Positions 1 through 9,176 of a stretch of DNA of 37,092 nt are shown piece by piece. The first letter of the stretch is position 1, and each line of letters starts with the position of its first letter. The notes under the pieces were generated by a model, which worked only from the letters and a program-made list of their open reading frames with translations, was not told the DNA's origin and did no database searches. Position numbers and translations under genes: made by a program. This DNA comes from Candidatus Palauibacter polyketidifaciens (GTDB taxonomy: Bacteria > Gemmatimonadota > Gemmatimonadetes > Palauibacterales > Palauibacteraceae): positions 1-37,092 of the forward strand of contig NZ_CANPVO010000034.1 in NCBI RefSeq assembly GCF_947581785.1, written 5' to 3'.

Positions 1-1
1 C

Positions 2-619
<618 letters not shown>

Positions 620-674
620 TCGCTTCCGGGGGGCGGAGATCCGTTCCCTTGCCGTCAGGTGTTGGAGCAGCACG

Positions 675-700
675 GAAGGCCCGGCTTCGGTCGGGCCTTC
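675..700 (+). terminator. Terminator-like hairpin after groEL
   Basis: A perfect 9-bp stem (GAAGGCCCG, 675–683, with CGGGCCTTC, 692–700) encloses an 8-nt loop, 56 nt after the groEL stop. No T-tract follows, so it may end transcription inefficiently or with Rho, or only protect the 3' end. Its right arm overlaps the putative -35 of the next gene. Confidence 0.6.
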
Positions 701-726
701 GCTGCATCCGCCCGCGATATTAGGAT
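698..726 (+). promoter_or_regulatory. Putative promoter with leaderless arrangement before the first metalloprotease gene
   Basis: A TANNNT-type -10 box, TAGGAT (721–726), lies 6 nt upstream of the ATG at 733, with TTCGCT (698–703) exactly 17 bp before it as a weak -35. Transcription from such a -10 would start at or next to the ATG, giving a leaderless mRNA. This fits the absence of a Shine-Dalgarno sequence there. The same layout occurs before the reverse-strand gene starting at 21744. Confidence 0.45.
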
Positions 727-732
727 GTCGCG

Positions 733-2628
733 ATGCGGTTACTCAGATCCCGTTCCGGACCTCCCCTGAATCGTGCGGCTGTCGCTCGGGCGATGCTGTG
801 GATCGCCGCCCTGGCGCCGCTTGCCTGCGCGGAGGCGACGGGCCCCGACGGAGATCTCTGTCCCGCCGTGGCGAGTCGCGGCGCCACCCGCTTCACGCTG
901 TCGCTCGCGGCCGGGGAGATGTGCGTGCTGCCGGCGGGAGGCGTCCAGGTCGTGGAGATCGGGGCAGGCAACGCGTCGGCGGAGTATCTGATCGTCGTGC
1001 AGAGCGGCCTGCGCACGCCGGCGGCGACGACGCGCCTCCGGCTCGATGCGCACGCGAGCGGGGCCGCAGCTGTGCGGGTCCCTCCACTCGTCGCCCCGGC
1101 GCGCACGCCGCCGGTCGATGCCTTCCGCTTCGAGGGCGACAGGCCCGGCCTCGAGGAGGCGTCGCGGGCCGACCTCACCTTCCGGGCGAATGCCCGCCGC
1201 GCCGTGCTGGGCGCGCGCCCGCTCCGCCCGAGGCCCGCCGCGGCACCGGACCCGGGCATGGTGCGCGCGAACGCGGCCTCCGCCCACGCGACGCTTCCCA
1301 CCGTCGGCGACACGGTGATCTTCAGCAACGCGGTGCATCCGAACCTCGACGTCGACTGCGACGGGATCCACGACGTGACCGCGGTCGTCCGCGCGGTGGG
1401 TCCGAACTTCGCGATCGTGGAGGATCTCGATGGGGCCGGCGTCGTGCTCGGCGGCGGCTACGAGGGGGTCCTGGGACTGCTCGAGGGGTCGGTCTTCCCG
1501 GTCCTCTCGGCGTACTTCGGCGAACCCGCGGACATCGACGGAAACGGCGTCGTATGGGTCCTGTTCTCTCCCGTCGTAAACCGGACGACGCCCCGCGACA
1601 GCGATACCAGGATCCTGGGGTTCTTCAATCCGGCTGATCTGGCCGATCCCGAGGACTGCCCGGCGTCCAACGGCGGGGAGATCCTCTACCTCCTCGCGGC
1701 CGATCCCGATGGCCGGTTCTCGAAGCCCGTACCCACAAGGTTCGCCACGACCGGGGCGGTCGGCGTGGCCGCGCACGAACTGGCGCACCTCATTTCGGCC
1801 GAGCGCCGAACCGTGCTCGCCAGGGGCTCCTTCGCCTCCCTTGAGGAAACCTGGCTGAGCGAGGCGCTGGCGCATTCGGCGGAGACGTTCGTCGGGATGT
1901 CGGGTGCGTTCCTGCGTCCCGGGAGCAACTACGGGTTCACGGAACTCTTCGCGAATTCCGACAATTTCGCGACGTATCACTTCCCGAACTTCCGCCGCTC
2001 CGCGTTCTACCTGCTCGGCCCGCACCGGACTCCCGCGCTGGGCGACGCCTACTCGCACGATCCCGACGGAATCTCCTCGCTCGCGATGCGAGGCTTCGGG
2101 TGGCTCTTCCTCCGCTGGTTCGCGGATCAGTACTCGACGGCGGGCGGCGGAGTGCTCGGCGGTGCCGCGGAGGAGACCATCTTCCACGACCTTGCGGGAG
2201 GGGGGGAGGCTCGCGCGCGTGGCGTGGCGAACATCGAGCGGGTCGCGGCGGCGCTCGGTGGACCGGACACATGGGACGACCTGCTCGCAGCCTGGGCTCT
2301 TGCCCCGATCGCCGACGACCTGCCCGGCGCTCCCTCCTCGACGCAGATCAGGACCTTGCACCTTCGCGACGTGTTTGCCGCCCTGCACCGGGAACTGGGA
2401 GGAAGGATCCCCTTCGCGAGAGCCTTCCCGCTCCAGGCGATGGACATTCCGCTCGCCGACGGGACGGATGCCCGGATCGATTTCGAACTCGCCGCCTCGA
2501 CGGGCTACTATTTCCGGCTCAAGAGCGAGGGGCCACACCCGGAGGTCCGTCTGAGACTCACGACCCAGGCCGGGCTCTCCGTCCCCCCTTCCGAGGCCAT
2601 CCGCGTCGTCGCCCTCCGGACGCGTTGA
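733..2628 (+). CDS. Putative zinc metalloprotease lipoprotein (paralogue 1)
   Basis: A 631-residue exported protein. A basic N-terminus leads into a hydrophobic run ending in LAPLAC, a lipobox with the lipidated Cys at about residue 32, so it is probably membrane-anchored. The likely active site is HELAH at 348–352, followed by WLSEALAH with Glu at 377. HExxH plus a downstream Glu about 25 residues later is the gluzincin zinc-site pattern, seen for example in the M30-like group. A conserved YFGEPADIDGNGVVWVLF stretch (about 257–274) precedes it and is shared with the next gene. Expected role: extracytoplasmic peptidase, substrate unknown. The ATG at 733 has no clear ribosome site but has a -10 box 6 nt upstream; Met21 is an alternative start. 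The metalloprotease fold is likely, the family assignment tentative. Confidence 0.75.
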   Translation: MRLLRSRSGPPLNRAAVARAMLWIAALAPLACAEATGPDGDLCPAVASRGATRFTLSLAAGEMCVLPAGGVQVVEIGAGNASAEYLIVVQSGLRTPAATTRLRLDAHASGAAAVRVPPLVAPARTPPVDAFRFEGDRPGLEEASRADLTFRANARRAVLGARPLRPRPAAAPDPGMVRANAASAHATLPTVGDTVIFSNAVHPNLDVDCDGIHDVTAVVRAVGPNFAIVEDLDGAGVVLGGGYEGVLGLLEGSVFPVLSAYFGEPADIDGNGVVWVLFSPVVNRTTPRDSDTRILGFFNPADLADPEDCPASNGGEILYLLAADPDGRFSKPVPTRFATTGAVGVAAHELAHLISAERRTVLARGSFASLEETWLSEALAHSAETFVGMSGAFLRPGSNYGFTELFANSDNFATYHFPNFRRSAFYLLGPHRTPALGDAYSHDPDGISSLAMRGFGWLFLRWFADQYSTAGGGVLGGAAEETIFHDLAGGGEARARGVANIERVAAALGGPDTWDDLLAAWALAPIADDLPGAPSSTQIRTLHLRDVFAALHRELGGRIPFARAFPLQAMDIPLADGTDARIDFELAASTGYYFRLKSEGPHPEVRLRLTTQAGLSVPPSEAIRVVALRTR

Positions 2629-2796
2629 CCTCGCGGAGCATGGAAGCGGCGTACAGAGCTTCGCTCTCTTCGGGCACGGACCGCGCAGGGCGGGTATCTT
2701 GCGCCCGGAAGCGGCCGGCGGGCTCCGGGGATCCTCCGGCTCCGCGGGCCGGCGGGCGCACGGAATCGTGCCAGGGAGATCGACTGTGAGACACGC

Positions 2797-4728
2797 ATGC
2801 TGAGACTGTGCGGAAGGCGGCTGCGCCCGGCAGCGGCGATCTCCGGTCTCGCGCTCGCGGCGTGCGGGGGCGGCACGACGGACCCGCCACCGCCGCCGCC
2901 TCCGCCCCTCGCCTCCGGGTGCGGGGGGACGGCCACGCCGTCCGTGTCCGCCACGCTGGACCTGTCCCCCGGCGAGCATGTCACGCTCGATGACGCCTCG
3001 GATGTGCGCGCCTTCAGGCTGGCGGGCTCCAGCGATCCCCGCGACTACCAGGTCATCGTCCAGAGCGCTTCCGGGGCGCCCGGCCAGAGCGTGGACGGCT
3101 GCATGCGGGTGAGCGCCGAGCGCGCCTCCGGGAACGTGACCCCGACCCGACCACCCCGTCTCACCTCCGCGGGCGGAGAATTGAACCGCGACCTTCGCCG
3201 CCGGGAGTCCTGGTACGCGCGCGAACACGTCCTCCGGGAGCGGGAGATGCAGGAACTCGCCGCGGTCGGGGCCCGGCCCATAAGGTCCCGAGCCCGGGGG
3301 CTCGACCCGCTGGCCGATGCGCTGCGGCCGCCGGAGCTCGGGGACACCCTTTCCTTCCGGGTCGGCGTGGGCGCGAACCTGGTCGTGAACTGCCGCAATC
3401 CGACGATGGTCATGGGCGAAGTGAGGTACGCGGGAGAGCACTTCACCATCGTGGAAGACCTGCAGTTCCACGATCAGCCCGACAGCGACCGGTTCTCGGC
3501 GGACGAGTTCGAGACGATCGGCCGGCAGCTCGACGAAGTCGTGTACCCGGTGGATGTCGCCTACTTCGGCGAACCGGCGGACATCGACAACAACGGCACC
3601 GTCTTCGCCCTCATCACGGCCGAGGTGAACAAGCTCACGCCCGCGGGCGAGGAGAGCGTCGTCGCCGGTTTCTTCCTCGCGCGCGATCTGACGACAAGAT
3701 CGAGCTGCGAGGCTTCGAACGAGGGAGAGATCTTCTATCTCGTGGGTCCGGATCCGGACGAGGACTACGGCTCGGACATCAGCCTCGACTTCGCCAACGC
3801 GCTCGCGCGGTCGACGGTCGCGCACGAGTTCGCCCATCTGCTCAACACCCAGCAGCGCGTCACGCTCGGAGGCGGCAACATCTTCGGCGACCGGGAGGTC
3901 GCATGGCTCGACGAGGCGATGGCCCATCTTGCCGAGGAGCTCGCCGGCCTTCGGGCCGCGGGTCTCGGGACCAGGGAGAACCTCGATCTGGAGATGCTCA
4001 CGTCCAGCGAGGAACAACTCTCCATCTACAACCACTTTCACATCGTGAACCAGATCCGCCTGGGCCGCTTCCTGCGTGGCGGCTGTCCCCCGGATCCCAA
4101 CGGTCCGGGGGCGGCTCCGGCGCTGGGTGACGCGGCCGGCGAAGATCCGGGCGGGGTGGAATCCCTCTCTTTCCGCGGGTTCGCGTACGGGTTCGCGCGC
4201 TGGCTCGGCGACCAGTTCGGGGCGCCTGGGAGCGGAGGCCCGCTTCCCGGGAGCAGGGAAGAGGAACTGTTTCGGTATCTGACCTCGGGAGGCCCCGCGC
4301 ACTTCAAGGGGATCACCAACGTGGAACGCACCCTCCAGGCCGTCGCCGGCGTGGAGATGGAATGGGAGGAGATCCTCTCGCTGTATCTCACGTCCCTCAT
4401 CGCGGACGACCGCACGCCGGGCGACGCGGATCCCCGGACCCAGTGGAAGACCTGGAATCTTGAGGCGCTCTTCCGACAGCTGAGCGACTCCAATCTCGGC
4501 GACCGCTGCCCGTTCACCCGCAACTTCCCGCTCACTCCCTCGAGGGTGAACGTGCACGTGTCGACGAACAGTTCGACCGAGTTCACCGTGAATTCCTCCA
4601 CGGGGCGCTACTTCTCGCTCGTGAGTTCGGGCGCGACGCCCGACCTGATCGTCGAGGTCATGGACCCGGCCGGGGCGAACCTCCCGGGACGGGCGCGGGC
4701 GCAGGTCACCGTGCTCAGGATGCGCTGA
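2797..4728 (+). CDS. Putative zinc metalloprotease lipoprotein (paralogue 2)
   Basis: A 643-residue paralogue of the preceding gene, in the same direction and 168 bp downstream. The signal peptide ends in LALAAC, with the lipid-anchor Cys at residue 23, followed by GGG and a run of eight prolines that could act as a spacer from the membrane. The zinc-site motif is HEFAH at 343–347, with WLDEAMAH and Glu373. It shares YFGEPADIDNNG, a final RxFPL block and the C-terminal VxVLRMR/RVVALRTR ending with paralogue 1. No strong ribosome site lies at the usual distance: GGGAG is about 19 nt away and GTGAG is closer. Role: a probable cell-envelope peptidase. No specific substrate can be assigned. The pair looks like a tandem duplication that has diverged considerably. 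Confidence 0.75.
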   Translation: MLRLCGRRLRPAAAISGLALAACGGGTTDPPPPPPPPLASGCGGTATPSVSATLDLSPGEHVTLDDASDVRAFRLAGSSDPRDYQVIVQSASGAPGQSVDGCMRVSAERASGNVTPTRPPRLTSAGGELNRDLRRRESWYAREHVLREREMQELAAVGARPIRSRARGLDPLADALRPPELGDTLSFRVGVGANLVVNCRNPTMVMGEVRYAGEHFTIVEDLQFHDQPDSDRFSADEFETIGRQLDEVVYPVDVAYFGEPADIDNNGTVFALITAEVNKLTPAGEESVVAGFFLARDLTTRSSCEASNEGEIFYLVGPDPDEDYGSDISLDFANALARSTVAHEFAHLLNTQQRVTLGGGNIFGDREVAWLDEAMAHLAEELAGLRAAGLGTRENLDLEMLTSSEEQLSIYNHFHIVNQIRLGRFLRGGCPPDPNGPGAAPALGDAAGEDPGGVESLSFRGFAYGFARWLGDQFGAPGSGGPLPGSREEELFRYLTSGGPAHFKGITNVERTLQAVAGVEMEWEEILSLYLTSLIADDRTPGDADPRTQWKTWNLEALFRQLSDSNLGDRCPFTRNFPLTPSRVNVHVSTNSSTEFTVNSSTGRYFSLVSSGATPDLIVEVMDPAGANLPGRARAQVTVLRMR

Positions 4729-4797
4729 ACCCTCCACTGCACTAGCTTCCGCGTCCACTCGAACCCTCTGTCACATCGTGCATCGACGGGTAGGCCG

Positions 4798-6741
4798 ATG
4801 AACGACTCCCAGATTTCCGTTTCGCTCCCCGACGGTTCCTCCAAGCGGCTGCCACGCGGCTCGAGCGCCGGCGATCTTGCCGCGGCGATCGGTCCGGGGC
4901 TGGCCCGGGCTGCCGTCGCCGCCCGCGTGAACGATGTGCTCACGGATCTTACGGCCCCGCTTCCGGACGAAGCGCAGGTCGCGATCGTGACGCGCAGCGA
5001 CGAGGATCCCGACGCGCTCTACGTTCTGCGGCACTCCGCGGCCCATGCGCTCGCCACCGCCGTTCGCGAGCTGTATCCGGGCGCGGGAATCGGCTTCGGG
5101 CCCCCGATCGACGATGGCTTCTACTACGACTTCGAGGTCCCGGCGCCCTTCACGCCGGAGGACCTGGAGAAGATCGAGCGCGCGATGGCGGACGTCGCGG
5201 GGGCGGACGCCCCGTTCGAGCGCCGCGAAGTGGACCGCGAGGAAGCCGCGGAACTGTTCGCGGACGATCCGCTCAAGCTGGAGCGGCTGGCCGAGATCCC
5301 TGAGGGCGACGCGATTTCCGTCTATCGGAACGGCCCGTTCCTCGATCTTTGCCGGGGGCCGCACGCGCCCCGCACGGGCGAAATCTGCCATTTCCGGGTC
5401 CTCAGCGCCGCGGGAGCCTATTGGCGCGGCGATGAGAAGCGGCAGATGCTGCAGCGCATCTATGGCACGGCCTTCTACTCGAAGGAGGCGCTCGAGGCAT
5501 ACATCACGCGGCGCGAAGAAGCCCGCAAGCGCGATCACCGGAAGCTGGGCAGGGAACTCGACCTGTTCTCGATTCAGGAGGAGATCGGGCCTGGGCTCGT
5601 GTGCTGGCACCCCAAGGGCGCCCGCGTGCAGCTCGAGTTGAGGCGCTGGATCGAAGACCTTCAGGAGGCGCACGGTTACGACTTCGTCTACACGCCGCAC
5701 ATCTCCGGCGAGGCGCTCTTCCGGCGCTCCGGGCACCTCCCGAACTACGCGGAGAACATGTACCCCCGGATGGCGGACGAGGATGGCGAAGCGTTCCGCG
5801 TGAAGCCGATGAACTGTCCGGGACACATCACGATCTACGCGGCGAACCCCCGCAGCTACCGCGACCTTCCGGTGCGCCTCTCCGAGATTGCGAACGTGTA
5901 CCGCCACGAACGGTCGGGGACGCTGCACGGACTGCTGCGCGTGCGCATGCTCACGATGGACGACGGGCACGTCTTCTGCACTCCCGAGCAGATCGAGGAG
6001 GAGATCTTCATCTGCCTGAAACTCGTCGACACGGTGATGACGACGCTGGGCCTCGACTACCGGTTCGATCTTTCCACGCGTCCGGACGGGGACAAGCGGA
6101 TCGGCGGCGACGAGGTCTGGGACGTGGCGGAAGACGCGTTGCGCGACGCGCTGGAGCGCGGAGGGCTGGAGTACGAGCTGGACGAGGGCGGAGGCGCGTT
6201 CTACGGCCCCAAGATCGACATCAAGTACAAGGACGCGATCGGACGCGAGTGGCAGGGGGCCACGATCCAGTTGGACTTCAACCTTCCCGACCGCTTCGAG
6301 CTCGAGTACATGGGGGCGGACAACAAGCCGCACCGGCCCGTACTGATCCACCGCGCCATCTTCGGCACCCTGGAGCGCTTCACCGGCGTACTCATCGAAC
6401 ACTTCGCAGGCGCCTTCCCGCCCTGGCTCGCGCCCGTGCAGGTCCGCGTGCTCCCGATCACGGACGCCCACGCGGCCGCCGCCGGCGAGATCCGGGACTG
6501 CCTCGCCACCGACGGCCTGCGCGTCGAACTCGACGCCCGGTCGGACACGCTCGGCTACCGCATCCGCGACGGCGAACTGCAGAAGATCCCCTACCTTCTC
6601 GTCGTCGGAGACCGCGAGATCGAGGCCGGCACCGTCGCCGTCCGCGCCCGCGGCGCGAAACGCAAACAGGAAGTCCTCCCCCTCGACGACTTCGTATCCC
6701 GGGTCCGCAGTCGCGTCGAGACCCGGTCTCTCGAAACGTGA
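4798..6741 (+). CDS. thrS: Threonyl-tRNA synthetase
   Basis: Charges tRNA-Thr with threonine in the cytoplasm. The 647 residues match the usual bacterial length. In order there is an N-terminal TGS domain (about 1–65), the SAD editing domain with HSAAH at 79–83 and the later DLCRGPH zinc/editing motif, then the class II catalytic core and an anticodon-binding domain (about 545–647). The catalytic zinc Cys is in MNCPGH (Cys340). Class II motif 2 is YRHERSGTLHGLLRVR, and motif 3 begins HRAIFGTLERF. Only 69 bp separate it from the previous gene, too short for a T-box leader. It opens the conserved thrS–infC–rpmI–rplT–pheST order. The ATG start agrees with the standard TGS-domain N-terminus. Confidence 0.98.
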   Translation: MNDSQISVSLPDGSSKRLPRGSSAGDLAAAIGPGLARAAVAARVNDVLTDLTAPLPDEAQVAIVTRSDEDPDALYVLRHSAAHALATAVRELYPGAGIGFGPPIDDGFYYDFEVPAPFTPEDLEKIERAMADVAGADAPFERREVDREEAAELFADDPLKLERLAEIPEGDAISVYRNGPFLDLCRGPHAPRTGEICHFRVLSAAGAYWRGDEKRQMLQRIYGTAFYSKEALEAYITRREEARKRDHRKLGRELDLFSIQEEIGPGLVCWHPKGARVQLELRRWIEDLQEAHGYDFVYTPHISGEALFRRSGHLPNYAENMYPRMADEDGEAFRVKPMNCPGHITIYAANPRSYRDLPVRLSEIANVYRHERSGTLHGLLRVRMLTMDDGHVFCTPEQIEEEIFICLKLVDTVMTTLGLDYRFDLSTRPDGDKRIGGDEVWDVAEDALRDALERGGLEYELDEGGGAFYGPKIDIKYKDAIGREWQGATIQLDFNLPDRFELEYMGADNKPHRPVLIHRAIFGTLERFTGVLIEHFAGAFPPWLAPVQVRVLPITDAHAAAAGEIRDCLATDGLRVELDARSDTLGYRIRDGELQKIPYLLVVGDREIEAGTVAVRARGAKRKQEVLPLDDFVSRVRSRVETRSLET

Positions 6742-6769
6742 CGTCTGCCGGTTCGCGCGCCGGTCGTCG

Positions 6770-6798
6770 TTGACAGGAGGGCCGCTCGGGGGCACTTT
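6770..6798 (+). promoter_or_regulatory. Candidate promoter in the thrS–infC gap
   Basis: A perfect TTGACA (6770–6775) lies 29 bp after the thrS stop. At 17-bp spacing the -10 position reads CACTTT (6793–6798), which is poor, so the call rests mainly on the -35. A start near 6805 would give infC a leader of about 150 nt that includes the structured region and terminator described separately. Confidence 0.35.
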
Positions 6799-6850
6799 CC
6801 GGGCGTTGAAAAACAGACAAGCGGGGCCGCGATGCCCCCACCCTATCGGC

Positions 6851-6942
6851 GCACGAACTCGTGCTGCTGCCGGGTCGATGGTGCATTCCCCGCGTGGGAT
6901 GTGCCCTCGTGCCCGGTCGGCAAGCGTCGAACCGGGCTTTTT
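6851..6942 (+). promoter_or_regulatory. Structured infC leader with intrinsic terminator (putative attenuator)
   Basis: Three structural elements precede infC. The first is a GCACG/CGTGC hairpin (6851–6855/6860–6864). The second is an imperfect GCATTCCC/GGGATGTGC stem across about 6882–6904. The third is a textbook terminator: GCCCGGT (6911–6917) pairs with ACCGGGC (6931–6937), followed by five T (6938–6942). The terminator lies only 12 nt before the infC GTG, so it is more likely an attenuator for infC–rpmI–rplT than the end of thrS. CCGGG at 6870–6874 could pair with CCCGG of the terminator's left arm (6912–6916) as a short antiterminator. Leader control of infC/L20 operons is known in other bacteria, but the effector here cannot be read from sequence. 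Confidence 0.6.
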
Positions 6943-6954
6943 CTATGAGGTGCA

Positions 6955-7467
6955 GTGAACGGAGATCCAAGAGTCAACGACAAGATCCGGATCAGCCCGA
7001 TCCGGCTCATCGACGAGGAGGGCAACCAGCTCGGCATCGTCGCGACGGACGAAGCCCGTTCGATGGCGGCCGATCGCGGGCTCGACCTCGTGGAGGTGGC
7101 GCCCGGCGCGCGACCGCCCGTCTGCCGGCTCATGGACTTCGGGAAGTACAAGTACGCGCAGGCGAGGAAGGCGCGGGAAGCGAAGAAGAAACAGCACATC
7201 ATCCACGTCAAGGAAGTGAAGCTGCGGCCGAAGATCGAGGCGCACGACATCGACTTCAAGATGCGGCACGCACGCAGATTTCTGGGGGATGGAGACAAGG
7301 TGAAGTTCACGCTCATGTTCCGGGGACGCGAGGTCACGCACCCGGAGCGGGGGAGACGGATCCTCGAGATGGTGAAGGAAGAGTTGGAGGACATCGCGGT
7401 GGTGGAGTCGGACATCGCCCATGAGGGTCGTACGATGACCATGCTGATGGGACCGCACCGCACGTAG
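6955..7467 (+). CDS. infC: Translation initiation factor IF-3
   Basis: IF3 binds the 30S subunit, prevents premature 50S joining and monitors start-codon selection. The 170 residues are of normal size. The N-terminal domain shows VNDKIRISPIRLIDEEGNQ, GLDLVEVAPGARPPVCRLMD and FGKYKYAQARKAREAKKKQ; the C-terminal domain shows KEVKLRPKIEAHDIDFKMR and VKFTLMFRGREVTHPERG. The GTG at 6955 is chosen because it gives the short N-terminus usual before NDKIR. GAGG (6947–6950) sits close before it. In many bacteria infC starts with AUU and self-regulates; here the start is GTG, and a terminator hairpin overlaps the leader instead. It heads the IF3–L35–L20 trio. Confidence 0.97.
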   Translation: MNGDPRVNDKIRISPIRLIDEEGNQLGIVATDEARSMAADRGLDLVEVAPGARPPVCRLMDFGKYKYAQARKAREAKKKQHIIHVKEVKLRPKIEAHDIDFKMRHARRFLGDGDKVKFTLMFRGREVTHPERGRRILEMVKEELEDIAVVESDIAHEGRTMTMLMGPHRT

Positions 7468-7533
7468 TCCACTCCAGAACGACGACTCCGTCGCGGACGG
7501 CCGGTGACGGAGCTGAACCGGAGCATACGCAAG

Positions 7534-7728
7534 ATGCCCAAGATGAAGACGAACCGGTCCGCCGCGAAGCGGTTTCGAAAGACCGGCAGCGGAAAATTCC
7601 GGCGCCGGCGTGCCTACCACAGCCACATCCTGACGAAGAAGAGCCCCAAGCGTAAGCGTCGGCTCCGTCAGGGCACCCTTGTGGCGAAGGCGGACGAGAA
7701 GCGCGTGAAGCGGCTTCTGGGGAAATAG
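7534..7728 (+). CDS. rpmI: 50S ribosomal protein L35
   Basis: L35, a small basic protein of the large ribosomal subunit. Starting at the ATG at 7534 it has 64 residues, beginning [20 protein letters not shown], the family's invariant N-terminus, and ending KRVKRLLGK. An in-frame GTG at 7504 would add ten residues not found in the family. CCGGAG (7518–7523) is a reasonable ribosome site for 7534. It lies between infC and rplT, the standard arrangement. In several bacteria L20 represses this operon by binding the mRNA; no specific L20 site was identified here. Confidence 0.96.
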   Translation: MPKMKTNRSAAKRFRKTGSGKFRRRRAYHSHILTKKSPKRKRRLRQGTLVAKADEKRVKRLLGK

Positions 7729-7791
7729 TTCGCCCCATTCCCCGGACAGTAGCCCGGACAGTCTCAGTATCAGGAATCAGGAGGTGCGGCC

Positions 7792-8148
7792 ATGCCACGC
7801 GCGACGAGCAGCGTTGCACGTAACCGTCGAAAGAAAAAGGTCCTCAAGGAAGCCCGCGGCCAGTTCGGAGCGCGGTCGAAGCTCTATCGCACCGCGAAGA
7901 ACTCCGTCGAGCGCGGCTGGGCCTATGCCTACGTCGATCGGCGCAAGAAGAAGCGCGACTTTCGCCGACTGTGGATCTCCCGCATCAATGCCGCGGCCCG
8001 GCAGAACGGAATCTCATATTCCCGCTTCGTCAGCGGGCTGAAGAGCGCCGGCGTCGACCTGAACCGCAAGGTGCTCGCGGACCTCGCCATTCGGGATCCG
8101 GCCGCCTTTACCAAGCTCGTCGAGGTGGCCAAAGCGCACGGCCCATGA
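7792..8148 (+). CDS. rplT: 50S ribosomal protein L20
   Basis: L20 binds 23S rRNA early in 50S assembly. The 118 residues are the usual length. The sequence is rich in Arg and Lys, with the family features [54 protein letters not shown] and a C-terminal half containing [18 protein letters not shown] perfect AGGAGGT (7779–7785) stands 6 nt before the ATG, the best ribosome site in this cluster. Its stop overlaps the pheS start (ATGA), so pheS is probably translationally coupled to it. Confidence 0.97.
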   Translation: MPRATSSVARNRRKKKVLKEARGQFGARSKLYRTAKNSVERGWAYAYVDRRKKKRDFRRLWISRINAAARQNGISYSRFVSGLKSAGVDLNRKVLADLAIRDPAAFTKLVEVAKAHGP

Positions 8149-9176
8149 CCCCGGCCGGAGCTTCCCTCCTCGATCGGATCGCCGCGATCGAGGGGAAGGG
8201 GCTCGCCGCGATCGGGGAGGCGACGGATTCCGCCACGCTCGAGTCCGCCCGCGTCGAATACCTTGGCCGGAACGGTCAGCTGGCCGACGTCATGTCCCTG
8301 ATCGGCACGGTCGAGGCCCAGGCCCGACGCGATGTCGGACAGCGCGCGAACGCCGTGAAGACGGTGCTGCGCGGAGCCCTCGAGGAGCGGGCGAAGGCGC
8401 TGGAGAGCGCCGTCCGCGGGCCGCGCGCCCGCATCGATCGGACGCTTCCCGCGCGCGAGCGCTGGGTCGGTGGCGTGCATCCCGTGACCCGGGTCATCGA
8501 CGAGATCTGCGAAATCTTCGCGGAGATAGGCTTCACGAGCGTGCTCGGCCCCGAGATCGAGTCCACGTGGTACAACTTCACCGCGCTCAACATCCCGCTC
8601 GATCACCCCGCCGCCGACATGATGGACACGTTCTACCTGGAAAAGGACGTCGTGCTGCGGACGCACACGTCGCCCGTCCAGGCGCGCGTGATGGAGGCCT
8701 TCCGGCCGCCCGTCCGCGTCGTCGTGCCGGGGCTCGCGTACCGGCGTGACTCCTTCGATCCCTCGCACGCCCCCGCCTTCGAGCAGATCGAGGGTCTCGC
8801 GGTCGACGAAGGCGTGGATTTCGTCGAGTTCCGCGCTGCGATCGAGCACTTCGTGCACCATTTCTTCGGTCCGGGGACGAAGACCCGGTTTCGGCCGTCA
8901 TTCTATCCGTTCACCGAGCCTTCGGCGGAGGTGGACGTGTCATGCACCGTGTGCGCGAGCGGTTGCTCCACCTGCAAGCGCACGGGGTGGATCACGATCA
9001 TGGGAAGCGGGATGGTGGATCCCGCCGTCTTCGAGGCCGTGGGGTACGACCCGGAGCGCTACACGGGCTACGCATTCGGGATGGGACCGGCCCGCATCGC
9101 GATGGTGCGGCACGGGATCCCCGACATGCGACTCCTCTACGAGGGGGAGATGAGCTTTCTGCAGCAGTTCGCATGA
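8145..9176 (+). CDS. pheS: Phenylalanyl-tRNA synthetase alpha subunit
   Basis: Catalytic subunit of the alpha2-beta2 PheRS that charges tRNA-Phe. The ATG at 8145 overlaps the rplT stop by 4 nt and gives 343 residues, the normal length. An N-terminal coiled-coil arm is followed by the class II core: [19 protein letters not shown], the PxxxHTSPVQ region ([13 protein letters not shown]), [15 protein letters not shown], and the [20 protein letters not shown] motif 3. Between EVDVS and [11 protein letters not shown] there is a four-Cys segment (C267, C270, C274, C277). E. coli-type enzymes lack it, but I recall similar segments in some other lineages. Its stop again overlaps the next start (ATGA). 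Confidence 0.97.
   Translation: MTPAGASLLDRIAAIEGKGLAAIGEATDSATLESARVEYLGRNGQLADVMSLIGTVEAQARRDVGQRANAVKTVLRGALEERAKALESAVRGPRARIDRTLPARERWVGGVHPVTRVIDEICEIFAEIGFTSVLGPEIESTWYNFTALNIPLDHPAADMMDTFYLEKDVVLRTHTSPVQARVMEAFRPPVRVVVPGLAYRRDSFDPSHAPAFEQIEGLAVDEGVDFVEFRAAIEHFVHHFFGPGTKTRFRPSFYPFTEPSAEVDVSCTVCASGCSTCKRTGWITIMGSGMVDPAVFEAVGYDPERYTGYAFGMGPARIAMVRHGIPDMRLLYEGEMSFLQQFA

Noticed and set aside
739..4758. A 1339-codon open frame on the reverse strand
   Set aside because: It lies antisense to two genes with signal peptides and active-site motifs, is rich in Arg/Gly/Pro/Val in the pattern of high-GC shadow frames, and shows no domain.
4729..4797. T-box leader before thrS
   Set aside because: Only 69 bp are available, with no specifier loop or T-box sequence.
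7504..7533. GTG start giving L35 ten extra residues
   Set aside because: L35 proteins begin MPKMKT; the ATG at 7534 has a suitable ribosome site.
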